A stretch of 64,000 nt of DNA from contig NZ_NADJ01000011.1 in the NCBI RefSeq assembly GCF_002196705.1, positions 57,600 through 121,599 of the forward strand, written 5' to 3'. The position numbers and the translations under genes are program-made. This stretch comes from Desulfosporosinus sp. FKB (GTDB lineage: Bacteria; Bacillota; Desulfitobacteriia; Desulfitobacteriales; Desulfitobacteriaceae). Positions 42,661-51,381 of this stretch are shown in pieces (the first letter of the stretch is position 1; each line of letters begins with the position of its first letter). The notes beneath the pieces were generated by a model. That model made no database searches. It had not been told where the DNA came from and was given only the letters and a program-made list of their open reading frames with translations.

Positions 42661-42710
42661 TAAAAATAAAATAGAACCAATCATAAATTAATTCTTACGT
42701 TGGTTCTACT
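42661..42710 (-). terminator. Terminator after the thiolase gene
   Basis: TAGAACCAA and TTGGTTCTA pair around a 19-base loop; on the minus strand TATTTTATTTTTA follows. It ends the HBD-hydratase-thiolase operon. The rest of 42407-42770 is AT-rich and without genes. Confidence 0.75.
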
Positions 42711-42770
42711 TTAAATCCTATACCTCAACATACTTGCAATAGTTAAACGGTTCCTTGGTATTCATCAGCA

Positions 42771-43964
42771 TTAAAAGACTTTAATGACAAGGGCTGCGCC
42801 AGTATCGCCTGCTGCACATCCTGCAAATAGACCATACCCGCCTCCGATAATAGTCAATTCTTCAACCATCTCCATGATCGCTCGACCGGCGGTAGGTCCT
42901 TGAGGATGCCCGTAAATCAGTGAACATCCATAATTATTGATGTTCATAACATCTATTCCCATTTCATTGGCCATATAAAGATCATTTGCTGTAAAGGGAC
43001 TGTGAGTTTTGATGGCTTTAACATCCTTAATGGATATTCCGGCCTTATCTAAGGCCATTTTGGCGGCCGGAACAGGAGCCATAGCCATATGAGCTTTTTC
43101 AGCACGAGCAAAACCATATGACAGTACCTGAATTTGAATAGCGTTGTCAGTACTCAGATTTAGAGCTTTTTCCTGGCTTGTTACTATAACTCCACAGTTT
43201 CCATCTGCGGGGTAGGTCTGAGCTCCATAAGATAGGACTCCTCCGGGAATGACAGGTTTCAATTTCGTTAACCCCTCTAGTGTTGTGGGAGTTACACCTT
43301 CATCGCCTTCCAGAACTCCGGTTTTCTTTTTCGTGATCTTGAATTCAACGGGAACCATGTATCGTTTTTGGAACTCGCGATTATTAGCTAAAGCATCCTG
43401 GTACTGTTCATATCGTCGCATCGTAACTCTATCAATGTCTTCTTTGCTGATTCTGCCGGCTTTTTTAACAACGTTTTCTGCAGTCTGGATCATGGCCACA
43501 CCGCCCCAAGGATCTTGCGCAAAATTATCCATCATCCAACTTTCTGATATGACCTCACCACCAGGCCCCTGGGGATTGGGCCAGATTGTGAAAGGTCCAT
43601 TGGAACAACGATCCGTGAGTAAACAAAAGGCCGTATCATATAGGCCGGTCTCAATCGATGCAGCGGCATGATTAATGGACGTCGTAGATGTTGAACAAGC
43701 CTGGGGAATGTGTACACCAGGAATATCCGGTGCGCCCATGAGTGCTGCTGCCCATGGAGCTGCATAGAAAGAGTGCAATTGTCCGATTGTTTTACCAAAA
43801 ACAAGATATTCGAAAATTTTTGGATCAATTTTTCGTGTTTCAAACCATTTCTTAGCTGTCGAGGCAGCTAACTCAATGGAATTTTCATTCTGAAGACTAC
43901 CTTGCCAACGGGCAAAGGGAGTACTATAGTAACCGCCATATGGGATAAAGACTTTGGTATACAT
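42771..43964 (-). CDS. Thiolase-family acyl-CoA acyltransferase
   Basis: A 397-residue thiolase. The acylated Cys is in PQACSTSTTSINHAAA (about 91), GGVLSYGAQTYPADGNCG is in the middle, NNYGCSLIYGHPQGPTAGRA (about 340-360) holds the His, and GYGLFAGCAAGDTGAALVI at the end holds the second Cys. It should cleave a 3-ketoacyl-CoA with CoA to acetyl-CoA and a shorter acyl-CoA. The set of flanking residues differs from the usual biosynthetic thiolases, placing it in the thiolase-like/SCP2-related group. It is the last gene of the operon with 3-hydroxyacyl-CoA dehydrogenase and enoyl-CoA hydratase. Confidence 0.88.
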   Translation of the reverse strand: MYTKVFIPYGGYYSTPFARWQGSLQNENSIELAASTAKKWFETRKIDPKIFEYLVFGKTIGQLHSFYAAPWAAALMGAPDIPGVHIPQACSTSTTSINHAAASIETGLYDTAFCLLTDRCSNGPFTIWPNPQGPGGEVISESWMMDNFAQDPWGGVAMIQTAENVVKKAGRISKEDIDRVTMRRYEQYQDALANNREFQKRYMVPVEFKITKKKTGVLEGDEGVTPTTLEGLTKLKPVIPGGVLSYGAQTYPADGNCGVIVTSQEKALNLSTDNAIQIQVLSYGFARAEKAHMAMAPVPAAKMALDKAGISIKDVKAIKTHSPFTANDLYMANEMGIDVMNINNYGCSLIYGHPQGPTAGRAIMEMVEELTIIGGGYGLFAGCAAGDTGAALVIKVF

Positions 43965-44057
43965 TCAATAAACCTCCCTATATAAATCAAATAATTAGCC
44001 ATAAATTATTTTGTGGAATCATTCTTTCGGCCAAATCTTGACTTTAGGTTAAGCATT

Positions 44058-44840
44058 TCAACAATTCTTAAAGACTGCCGGCCGTTTGTTAATAAAAGCT
44101 TTTATGCCCTCATGGAGATCTTTGGTATGGAAGACTTTTTCCACATATTGCATTTCCATTTCCATTGCATCCGGCAGAGAAAGCTCGATTCCCTTATTAA
44201 CCAGATGCTTGGCATAGGATATTGCCACACCTGCTCCTTTGGCTAATTGTTTGGCAAGCTTTAAAGCCTCTTCTAAAGCCTTGCCCTGAGGTACGATTTG
44301 ATTGATTAAACCAATCTGCAATGCTTCTTCTGCTGAAAGAACTTTACCCGTAAACAACAATTCTTTTGCTTTGGCTTGCCCAACTAACCTTGCTAATCTT
44401 TGAGTCCCGCCGAGCCCGGGAATTAGACCCAGAGTCACTTCCGGCAAACCAATTTTTGCTTTTTCATCAGCAATTCTCAAATCACAGGCTAAAGCTAATT
44501 CACATCCCCCGCCTAATGCCAGACCATTTAAGGCCGCAATAACTGGCAATGGCGATTCTTCAAGAAAAGCAAACATTTCTTTATAGATCGTTGCATTTCC
44601 TCTCGGACCACTTTCCATTTGTTGAGGAAAATCTTTAATATCCGCCCCGGCGACAAAACACTTTGGTCCTGAACCCGTGATTACAATAGCCCTTAATTCC
44701 TGATTTCCTTCAACGGCTTTTAGAATCTTCTTTAGCTGTGACCTGACCGCCAACGTAAGAGCGTTAACTGGGGGATTGTTAATAGCAATAACACCCACAT
44801 CATCTGTGATTGTAAGTTCAACAACATTGTTCTCAGCCAT
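44058..44840 (-). CDS. Enoyl-CoA hydratase
   Basis: A 260-residue crotonase. It adds water to 2-enoyl-CoA. GSGPKCFVAGADIKDFPQQM forms the oxyanion/CoA loop, ALNGLALGGGCELALACDLR the second oxyanion element, and KIGLPEVTLGLIPGLGGTQR carries the first catalytic Glu region, with the second Glu in the ELALACD segment. The ATG at 44840 is chosen because GGAGGAAG lies just before it; a longer start at 44882 overlaps the HBD end. It lies 25 bases after the dehydrogenase gene and 93 bases before the thiolase gene, clearly one operon. Confidence 0.95.
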   Translation of the reverse strand: MAENNVVELTITDDVGVIAINNPPVNALTLAVRSQLKKILKAVEGNQELRAIVITGSGPKCFVAGADIKDFPQQMESGPRGNATIYKEMFAFLEESPLPVIAALNGLALGGGCELALACDLRIADEKAKIGLPEVTLGLIPGLGGTQRLARLVGQAKAKELLFTGKVLSAEEALQIGLINQIVPQGKALEEALKLAKQLAKGAGVAISYAKHLVNKGIELSLPDAMEMEMQYVEKVFHTKDLHEGIKAFINKRPAVFKNC

Positions 44841-44865
44841 AAATACTTCCTCCTGATTTAGTAGG

Positions 44866-45723
44866 TTATTTATCATAGTCAAACCAGCCGCCGCCGGTTT
44901 TCTTACCCAGCCGTCCGGCGCGAACCAAAGATTTTATAGTCTGAGGAGGATTCCACTTCATATCTTTAGATTCGTTAAATAAGTAATCTCCCACATGTAC
45001 GGAAATTTCAACACCGGTAAAGTCCATAAGTTCGAAGGGACCCATTGGATAGTTCAAGCCCAATTTTACGGCTGTATCAATATCTGCCGGAGAAGCAATT
45101 CCTTCTTCAACGATTCGAATGGCCTCAAGGAACTGTGGCATCATGATACGATTGACAATAAAGCCCGGGGTATCCTTCTTTACGACAACCGGAGTTTTAC
45201 CCATAGCCAAAGCCGCATCGGAAGCTAATTTTACCGTCTCATCGCTGGTATAATAGCCTCGAATAACTTCTACCAAGCGCATGATCAAAGGAGGATTGAA
45301 GAAGTGCATGCCAACGACTTTTTCAGGTCGGGAGGTTGCCGAAGCCAAGGTGGTTATTGACATGGAGGACGTATTGGAGCCAAAGATGGTTTGCGGTGGG
45401 CAAATCTTATCGAGTTTGGCAAAAGCGCTCTTTTTAACCTCTAAATCCTCAAATATAGCTTCAATGACAAGATCAACGGTGGCTAGATCTTCCATATTGG
45501 TAGTCAAAGTTATGCGCTGCAGTACTTCCTCTTTTTCTTGCACGGTCATTTTCTGTTTGGCTATGCTTTTATCAAGAAAACCGGATATTCGCTTAACGGC
45601 ACCTTCAACAAATCTCTGTTCAACATCACAGAGTACAATTTTAAAACCTTGAACAGCGGCTAAATGAGCAATTCCGCCCCCCATTGATCCGGAACCTAAA
45701 ACCCCAATTGTTTTTATTGACAT
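44866..45723 (-). CDS. 3-hydroxyacyl-CoA (3-hydroxybutyryl-CoA type) dehydrogenase
   Basis: A 285-residue single-function enzyme, the length of Hbd. The NAD site is IGVLGSGSMGGGIAHLAA; catalytic residues lie in FGSNTSSMSITTLA and VVGMHFFNPP (His), with the Asn/Glu pair in LVEVIRGYYTS, and the C-terminal domain has PGFIVNRIMMPQFLEAIR and LGLNYPMGPFELMDFTG. It oxidises 3-hydroxyacyl-CoA to the 3-keto form. First gene of the lower operon; a perfect sigma-54 promoter lies at 45907-45922. ATG at 45723 has TAAGGAGG; a GTG just before would be too close. Confidence 0.95.
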   Translation of the reverse strand: MSIKTIGVLGSGSMGGGIAHLAAVQGFKIVLCDVEQRFVEGAVKRISGFLDKSIAKQKMTVQEKEEVLQRITLTTNMEDLATVDLVIEAIFEDLEVKKSAFAKLDKICPPQTIFGSNTSSMSITTLASATSRPEKVVGMHFFNPPLIMRLVEVIRGYYTSDETVKLASDAALAMGKTPVVVKKDTPGFIVNRIMMPQFLEAIRIVEEGIASPADIDTAVKLGLNYPMGPFELMDFTGVEISVHVGDYLFNESKDMKWNPPQTIKSLVRAGRLGKKTGGGWFDYDK

Positions 45724-45906
45724 CACACTTACCTCCTTATTCTGATAAAGCTTTAATAACTTTTTAATGTTTACAGGTGTTTGTTTTAAACTTGGTTCGA
45801 CGCCTCCTTTCGAAATTAAGTAATTTGTACTTTCTCATTCGCCTTAGCCTAAATGCCTTCTTTCATCTTGTAAGAACACATTGTCGTTACGCTGAAATGT
45901 ATATAA

Positions 45907-45922
45907 TGCAATTCCCATGCCA
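45907..45922 (-). promoter_or_regulatory. Sigma-54 (-24/-12) promoter of the dehydrogenase-hydratase-thiolase operon
   Basis: On the minus strand TGGCATGGGAATTGCA fits the consensus TGGCAYR-N4-TTGCW at every fixed position. It is about 185 bases before the dehydrogenase start. The same sequence with only two bases of variation precedes the upper operon at 50987-51002. Confidence 0.88.
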
Positions 45923-45968
45923 AAATACCTTAGGAGCATTATCCCAGTTTTGCTGCAAAACAGAGACA

Positions 45969-46043
45969 GTGAAGCCGTTCAGCTAAAGCTTTACATCGGG
46001 TCTTCCCACTTGTAGAAGTGGGAGTCTTACGATTGGATAAAGC
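45969..46043 (-). repeat. IS605-type palindromic element, copy R6 (short)
   Basis: On the minus strand TTTATCCAATCGTAAGA, hairpin CTCCCACTT/AAGTGGGAA, then CCCGATGTAAAGCTTTAGCT and GAACGGCTTCAC. It has lost the middle. It sits between the sigma-54 promoter and the upstream activator motif, adding about 75 bases to their spacing. Confidence 0.65.
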
Positions 46044-46129
46044 CTTGTTAAATAAGTACCTTGTAAAAAATCTTTCCTATCCTTGTAAAAAAAATTTCCA
46101 CTGAATTATGAAAGACAACTCGGCTAGTC

Positions 46130-46151
46130 CTCGAAGACACTGTTTTCGCAC
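46130..46151 (-). promoter_or_regulatory. Candidate upstream activator site (copy 1)
   Basis: CTCGAAGACA, 7 bases, CGCAC on the plus strand, 208 bases from the -24 box (about 133 if inserted element R6 is discounted). The identical pattern with the same 7-base spacing lies upstream of the other sigma-54 promoter. Confidence 0.55.
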
Positions 46152-46210
46152 TGTTAGCCTCCGGGAAAACGGCGGTGGTTCCGTATGTCTGCATGCAGGT
46201 CTGATAGCAA

Positions 46211-46253
46211 AAATAAGCCTTCCGAAGGATTCTCTTTATCCTCGGAAGGCTAT
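46211..46253 (-). terminator. Terminator of the CoA-transferase/acyl-CoA dehydrogenase operon
   Basis: AGCCTTCCGA and TCGGAAGGCT pair, extended by GGAT/ATCC. On the minus strand TTATTTTTG follows. It stands 87 bases after the acyl-CoA dehydrogenase stop. Confidence 0.8.
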
Positions 46254-46339
46254 TGAAACTTTATAAATTAGTGAAACAAATACGAGGTAATGTTATAGCA
46301 AAATTCATTGAGAATTTATACCCAAAGATGTAATCGGAT

Positions 46340-48094
46340 TCAAACGGTATATTTGCTGTTCTCTGAAATAGCGCCGGCAATTTCTTGTCTTAAGGAGATC
46401 GTATTTTGAATTCTATAATTTGTTAACCGCTGCAAATTTGCCAACTGGTTCTCTAAGTCCTTTCCACAAACTAGGGCTGTTAAAATTTCTCTGGCAGCTT
46501 GTTCGATACATCCGATACTGGAGTTAATATAAGCTATAGCCATCTTAAACTTCAGCTTTGCCTGCTCTTCGCCTTCATTAAGCAATGATTTTTGTGCCCG
46601 AAGCCATGCACTTTCAAGAGCGAAAATCCGGATTGCAATATCCGCCAATCTTCCTAATAGTTCTTGCTGTTTCTGAAGATCTTTTCCATACTTCTCAAGT
46701 GCATTGCCAAAGGTCAACAAAAAGATATCCTTTGCTGACTGTACTTTTCCCGCTTCCCCTTCTCTGACTATACATCCCGCTTCAATTTTTTTTCTGAGCT
46801 CATCAACCTCTTCTTGAAGAGGTAAATCTCCCTTCACAGCACGACGAAATAGAGTTGTAGGTATTAAAACTCTATTTATTTCATTAGTTCCTTCAAAAAT
46901 CCGATAAATCCGTGCATCTCGGTAAAGTCTTTCAATGGGATATTCAGAACTAAATCCATATCCTCCGTGAATTTGTACTCCTTCATCAACAACAAAGGCC
47001 AAAGCTTCCGTAGCAAAAACCTTATTCATAGAACATTCTAAAGCATATTCTTCAATACCCTTCGCAGCAATCTGTCCTCCGTTTTCACCTGAAGTGTCTA
47101 AACTATTCATCATGTTTTCCAGAAGACCGCCTGTTCGATAAACCATGCTTTCTGTCACGTAAATTCTAATGGCCATCTCAGCCAATTTCTCTTTAATAAG
47201 GCCAAAATTAGCGATTGCGGTTCCGAATTGCTTACGTTCATTAGCATATGAGGCCGCTAATTCAAGGGCATACTTGGCATTACCCACAGAATTTGCTGCA
47301 AGTTTGTAGCGGCCTAAGTTTAAAATATTAAATGCTACCACATGCCCCCGGCCTATTTCGAATAGTAAATTCTCTGCTGGCACATGAACATCTTCAAAGA
47401 TTACAGATCTAGTCGAAGATCCTTTTATGCCCATTTTCTTTTCTTCAGGTCCCGTGGATAAGCCATGGGAATCTGCGTCTACAATAAATGCTGAAAACTT
47501 ATCTCCATCAATTTTAGCGTAAACAACAAATATATCAGCCATCGCTGAATTTGTTATAAACTGCTTCGTTCCATTAAGAATGTAATACTTGCCGTCGGAA
47601 CTTAAATCTGCCCTCGTTTTAGCCGACATTGCATCCGATCCTGCTTCGGGCTCTGTCAAAGCATACGCTCCTATGATATCGCCGGCAGCGATACCCGGTA
47701 AATACTTTTTCTTTTGTTCATGAGTACCAAACATTACAATAGGCATACTTCCGATCCCCGTCTGACCGCCTTGGGTCATAGCGAATGAACCAGATCGGCC
47801 CATACACTCGGCGATAATGGTAGTACTTATTTTGTCCATCTCGAAACCACCATAGTCTTCCGAAATATCGGCACCATTTAATCCTAACTCTCCGGCTGCC
47901 TTGAGCAGTTCTCTATTGAGTCCCTCTTTTTCAGCTTCCAATTCATCCATTCTGGCTAAAACGCTGTCTGTAACGAAGCCGGCCGCCGTTCTGTAAATCA
48001 TTTTGTGTTCTAATGTAAAATCTTCAGGGGTAAAGATAGCTTGGGGATTGGTTTGCTCGAAAAGAAAACTTCCTCCTTTAGGCAATTGGTTCAT
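46340..48094 (-). CDS. Acyl-CoA dehydrogenase (FadE type, long form)
   Basis: A 584-residue FAD enzyme that oxidises acyl-CoA to 2-enoyl-CoA. It shows YALTEPEAGSDAMSAKTRA (FAD/acyl region), YILNGTKQFITNSAMADIFV, RKQFGTAIANFGLIKEKLAE and the catalytic Glu in RIFEGTNEINRVL (about 425). The extra C-terminal helical domain of about 150 residues is that of the Bacillus FadE class. ATG at 48094 is chosen: the GTG at 48103 is directly against the ribosome site. It is the last gene of the upper operon with the CoA transferase and the MFS transporter. Confidence 0.93.
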   Translation of the reverse strand: MNQLPKGGSFLFEQTNPQAIFTPEDFTLEHKMIYRTAAGFVTDSVLARMDELEAEKEGLNRELLKAAGELGLNGADISEDYGGFEMDKISTTIIAECMGRSGSFAMTQGGQTGIGSMPIVMFGTHEQKKKYLPGIAAGDIIGAYALTEPEAGSDAMSAKTRADLSSDGKYYILNGTKQFITNSAMADIFVVYAKIDGDKFSAFIVDADSHGLSTGPEEKKMGIKGSSTRSVIFEDVHVPAENLLFEIGRGHVVAFNILNLGRYKLAANSVGNAKYALELAASYANERKQFGTAIANFGLIKEKLAEMAIRIYVTESMVYRTGGLLENMMNSLDTSGENGGQIAAKGIEEYALECSMNKVFATEALAFVVDEGVQIHGGYGFSSEYPIERLYRDARIYRIFEGTNEINRVLIPTTLFRRAVKGDLPLQEEVDELRKKIEAGCIVREGEAGKVQSAKDIFLLTFGNALEKYGKDLQKQQELLGRLADIAIRIFALESAWLRAQKSLLNEGEEQAKLKFKMAIAYINSSIGCIEQAAREILTALVCGKDLENQLANLQRLTNYRIQNTISLRQEIAGAISENSKYTV

Positions 48095-48205
48095 TAAACT
48101 CACTCTCCCTATTTCTTTCGATTATTAATCCATTAACTTGTATTCAGTTTTGGTATTGAAGCAAACTTTAGAGATTTATCAAGTGTATCTTTTTATCTTC
48201 AAGGA

Positions 48206-49549
48206 TTAAGCCTTTATACCGGCTATATTTTCGATACTTTTTCCTCTTGTCTCTGCAATAAAAAATAGAGCTATGAAAGCGGCAATGACTGCAGGAACAG
48301 CAAAAAAGATAAAAATCCCCCTGAAACCAACTCCTAATTGCTGCACATATCCTGCAGCGATGGGACCGAAAAAACCGCCGACTCGGCCAAACGCTTGGGC
48401 CCATGATACACCGGTTGTTCTAAATTCAGTTGGATATCCTTCCGCAAGGAGTGGTTGAGTGCCACTGAGCCCCCAATTCATTGCCAAGCCTACCAGCATT
48501 CCGCAAATTACAACTTGCCATTGATTTAAAGCAATACCGAGCAAGAGAATTGCGGCAGCTGTAAAAACCCAGCCGAAAATCACGTTGATTCTTCGACCAA
48601 TCTTATCAGCTGCGTACCCTGTACAAATACCGCCAATCATCCCAAAAACATTTTGTAAAACAGCGAAGGAATAACCTTTCACCAAGCCATACCCTTTACC
48701 AACAAGAAGTGTGGGCAGCCAACCATTAATTCCATAAATAACGACAGAGCCCATAAAATATATAATCCAGAGAGCTATCGTTGTCTTGCGATAATCCGCT
48801 GAAAAAACAGCACTTACACCGACTGTGGACGGAGGAGATGGGATCACTAAACTTCCCGGAACATATTTCCCCGCCTGGCCTCTAGCTGTAATTTCCATGT
48901 GCATTATTTCTTGTAAGGCATCAATTTCTCTCCCTTTTCCTAGAAGCCAATGTGATGATTCAGGAAGTACAAAGAGCAATATAAAGGCGTAAATAATTGG
49001 AATACCTCCGACCAAATAACAAACACGCCACCCATAGGCTGGAACAATATATATGGCTGCTATACCAGCCACAACCCAGCCCAAAACATAGAAAGACATA
49101 ATCGATGAAGTAAAATATCCTCTATTCTTAGTCGGTGAACTCTCAGACAACATGGTCACGGCAACGGGTATAATCGCCCCAAAACCAATACCACTTAAAA
49201 TTCTGAGTAGAGCAAAGGCCTCAAAACTATGGACAAAATAAATAGGAAACGTTAAGAGGGAGAATAGCAGGCAAAAGAATGCAAGTGTCTTTTTTCTGCC
49301 TATCCGGTCGGAAATAACTCCAGCAATAATTCCTCCAATCATCAAGCCTATAAGACTCCACGAAGCAAGGCTTCCGGTTTGCACCTTTGATAAGCTCCAT
49401 TCTTTCGTCATTTGAGGCATTGTATAAGAAACGACCATATAATCAAATCCACAAAAAAGCAGGGCAAAACCTATTAAAAAATAAATTTTAAATGTATATT
49501 TTGACAAACCTATGCCATCAATGATTTGGGATATGGATATTTTATCCAT
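48206..49549 (-). CDS. MFS transporter of the aromatic-acid/H+ symporter type
   Basis: A 447-residue carrier with 12 helices. DYMVVSYTMPQM in helix 1, the loop 2-3 motif GVISDRIGRKKTLAFF, the ESSHWLLGKGRE segment after helix 6 and a second cytoplasmic motif AADKIGRRINVIFG fit the AAHS / sugar-porter-like branch that imports organic acids. It lies 40 bases after the CoA transferase and 111 bases before the acyl-CoA dehydrogenase. It most likely imports the acid that the CoA transferase activates; the acid is unknown. Start has GGGGAGG. Confidence 0.9.
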   Translation of the reverse strand: MDKISISQIIDGIGLSKYTFKIYFLIGFALLFCGFDYMVVSYTMPQMTKEWSLSKVQTGSLASWSLIGLMIGGIIAGVISDRIGRKKTLAFFCLLFSLLTFPIYFVHSFEAFALLRILSGIGFGAIIPVAVTMLSESSPTKNRGYFTSSIMSFYVLGWVVAGIAAIYIVPAYGWRVCYLVGGIPIIYAFILLFVLPESSHWLLGKGREIDALQEIMHMEITARGQAGKYVPGSLVIPSPPSTVGVSAVFSADYRKTTIALWIIYFMGSVVIYGINGWLPTLLVGKGYGLVKGYSFAVLQNVFGMIGGICTGYAADKIGRRINVIFGWVFTAAAILLLGIALNQWQVVICGMLVGLAMNWGLSGTQPLLAEGYPTEFRTTGVSWAQAFGRVGGFFGPIAAGYVQQLGVGFRGIFIFFAVPAVIAAFIALFFIAETRGKSIENIAGIKA

Positions 49550-49589
49550 TATCTTACCTCCCCGATATTAATTGAAGTAATGGCATCTA

Positions 49590-50873
49590 CTAGATAATGC
49601 CTTTTTCTTTAAAAACAGCGATTTCACTCTCACTATAACCGAGAAGGGTGTGGAGAATCTTATCTGTATCCTGTCCTATCTTCGGTGCCCCACGCCAAAC
49701 CTGAGCGGGAGTTTCGCTCATTTTGGGACAAAAGCCAAAGGCTTTCACATTTTCTTCCAAGGTCTCATCGAAGTACTGAATGAAATTGCCTCTCTTCTGA
49801 TAATGTTCGCTAGCAGCAAGTTCAGCCGAGGTTCTCACGATTCCACAGGGCACCTTTAAACTGAGCAAATATTCCTTAGCCTTTTCAGCATCTCTTGCCG
49901 CCACCCATTCTGTTGCAATCTGATTTAACTCCAGGCCTAACTCTGAATTAATCGCCTCAACAGACCCCCCTGCTGCTTCATGAGAATATTTATTCAAGTC
50001 GAGTCCCAGAGCCTTAACAAATCGCCCATAAACTGCTGGTCCATAGGCACCAATGTATAAATACTTATTATCTTTAGTTTTGAAGAGGTTGCCCGGTTGA
50101 AAAATAGCTACCTTATTTCCTTTCCGTTCTCTAATTCGACCTAAAAGAAAATATTGCACAAAGGTATCATTGAGGACTTTGCTCATCGCTTCGATCTGAG
50201 CAACGTCAACAGCTTGCCCCTGACCCGTTTTTTGAGCGTGAATATAAGCCATGAGAATTCCATTAGCCGCAAACATAGCTGTTAAATAGTCATTAATAAA
50301 CGTTGCCGCATGTGATGGGGGCGATGGTTCTGGAAAACCATTAACAAACATATAGCCCCCTTCCGCTTGACCAATCGGATCATAGGAAGGTCGATCACAC
50401 TCCGAAAGAATGCCCCCAAACTGGGGCCTGCCAAAGCCGCTTATATGAGCAATGACTAACTTTGGGTTAACTTCCAAGAGTATCTTTTCTGTTATTCCCA
50501 GCTTCTCTGTCCAGACCATATTTTCTACCCAGACATCACAGTTCTTAATTAAAGAGAGAAAAATCTCCCGGCTTTCTGGTATTTTGAGGTTAATCTCAAG
50601 TGTCAAACTTAGTTTATTTCTGGCTTCCTGGATCCACCCAGCACTGACCCGCTTATCACCACGCTTAATAACAGGAGCCTGTTCCCGATAGGGATCACCT
50701 GCCTTTGGCCTCTCGATATGAATAACCTCAGCCCCGTATTCCCCAAGCAATGATGCGCAAAAAGGTGCCGCCACAATACTTCCTGTCATTAACACTCTCA
50801 TACCTGTTAGTGGTCCATAGGTTGGCACAAGAGCCGGCGCAGGAATTCGCTCAATTTCTTTCCATCGTTCCAT
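49590..50873 (-). CDS. Class III (CaiB/BaiF) acyl-CoA transferase
   Basis: A 427-residue CoA transferase. MRVLMTGSIVAAPFCASLLG then GAEVIHIERPKAGDPYR, the nucleophile-Asp region SFGRPQ-like HISGFGRPQFGG with YDPIGQAEGGYMFVNG, and the conserved end NLFKTKDNKYLYIGAYGPAV are those of family III. It moves CoA between a donor acyl-CoA and an incoming acid, the first step of degradation. It is the promoter-proximal gene of the upper operon, 114 bases after the sigma-54 promoter. Start has AAAGGGG. Confidence 0.92.
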   Translation of the reverse strand: MERWKEIERIPAPALVPTYGPLTGMRVLMTGSIVAAPFCASLLGEYGAEVIHIERPKAGDPYREQAPVIKRGDKRVSAGWIQEARNKLSLTLEINLKIPESREIFLSLIKNCDVWVENMVWTEKLGITEKILLEVNPKLVIAHISGFGRPQFGGILSECDRPSYDPIGQAEGGYMFVNGFPEPSPPSHAATFINDYLTAMFAANGILMAYIHAQKTGQGQAVDVAQIEAMSKVLNDTFVQYFLLGRIRERKGNKVAIFQPGNLFKTKDNKYLYIGAYGPAVYGRFVKALGLDLNKYSHEAAGGSVEAINSELGLELNQIATEWVAARDAEKAKEYLLSLKVPCGIVRTSAELAASEHYQKRGNFIQYFDETLEENVKAFGFCPKMSETPAQVWRGAPKIGQDTDKILHTLLGYSESEIAVFKEKGII

Positions 50874-50986
50874 GGTCTTTTCCCCTTTCCATTAATTAAT
50901 TTCAACATGAGTAAGAATAAGGATCATAAAACACGTTTGATATGCTAGGAGATATCTATTTTGAAATATTCTGACTATTTTAAATT

Positions 50987-51002
50987 TGCAATTCTCATGC
51001 CA
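50987..51002 (-). promoter_or_regulatory. Sigma-54 (-24/-12) promoter of the CoA-transferase operon
   Basis: On the minus strand TGGCATGAGAATTGCA matches TGGCAYR-N4-TTGCW at all fixed positions. It differs from the promoter at 45907-45922 in only two bases. It points at the CoA transferase gene, about 115 bases away. Confidence 0.9.
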
Positions 51003-51152
51003 TCTTTAAAACAAATCTCTCTCCTCCCTGAAGAAGCTTATTTGAAGATATTTTCAAAGAATAGAATTTTAAAGTCCATTACCTGTTGGCAAAATATTTT
51101 TCTGGAAATGTAAAAATTTTTTCCGTATCCAATATAAAAGGTTTAGCCAGCG

Positions 51153-51174
51153 CTCGAAGACATTTAAACCGCAC
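51153..51174 (-). promoter_or_regulatory. Candidate upstream activator site (copy 2)
   Basis: CTCGAAGACA, 7 bases, CGCAC, placed 151 bases from the -24 box. It repeats the pattern at 46130-46151 with the same spacing, so one activator probably drives both operons. Confidence 0.55.
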
Positions 51175-51260
51175 CTTTACCCCCTGACAAAAGCGGCAGA
51201 TTAGTCGCACTAATGCAAGAGGAAAAAATTTACGGCCAAATGGGATTACTTTTCTATAGT

Positions 51261-51293
51261 AAAAAAAAAATTAGCATCTAAAATCATGCTAAT
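51261..51293 (-). terminator. Terminator after the PrpR-type activator gene
   Basis: On the minus strand TTAGCAT, a short loop, ATGCTAA and then ten T (the plus-strand A10 at 51261-51270) form a strong intrinsic terminator 90 bases after the gene. The remainder of 50874-51381 holds the sigma-54 promoter and activator site. Confidence 0.88.
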
Positions 51294-51381
51294 CGCAGTT
51301 GACCTAATGTAGTAAGATTATTAGGCTAGGGTTAATAGGTACTAAGTTAAGAGACAATTAGATTATAATAAGTTCCTACGC

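Noticed and set aside
43249-43671. 140-residue plus-strand frame
   Set aside because: Antisense to the thiolase gene; composition not protein-like.
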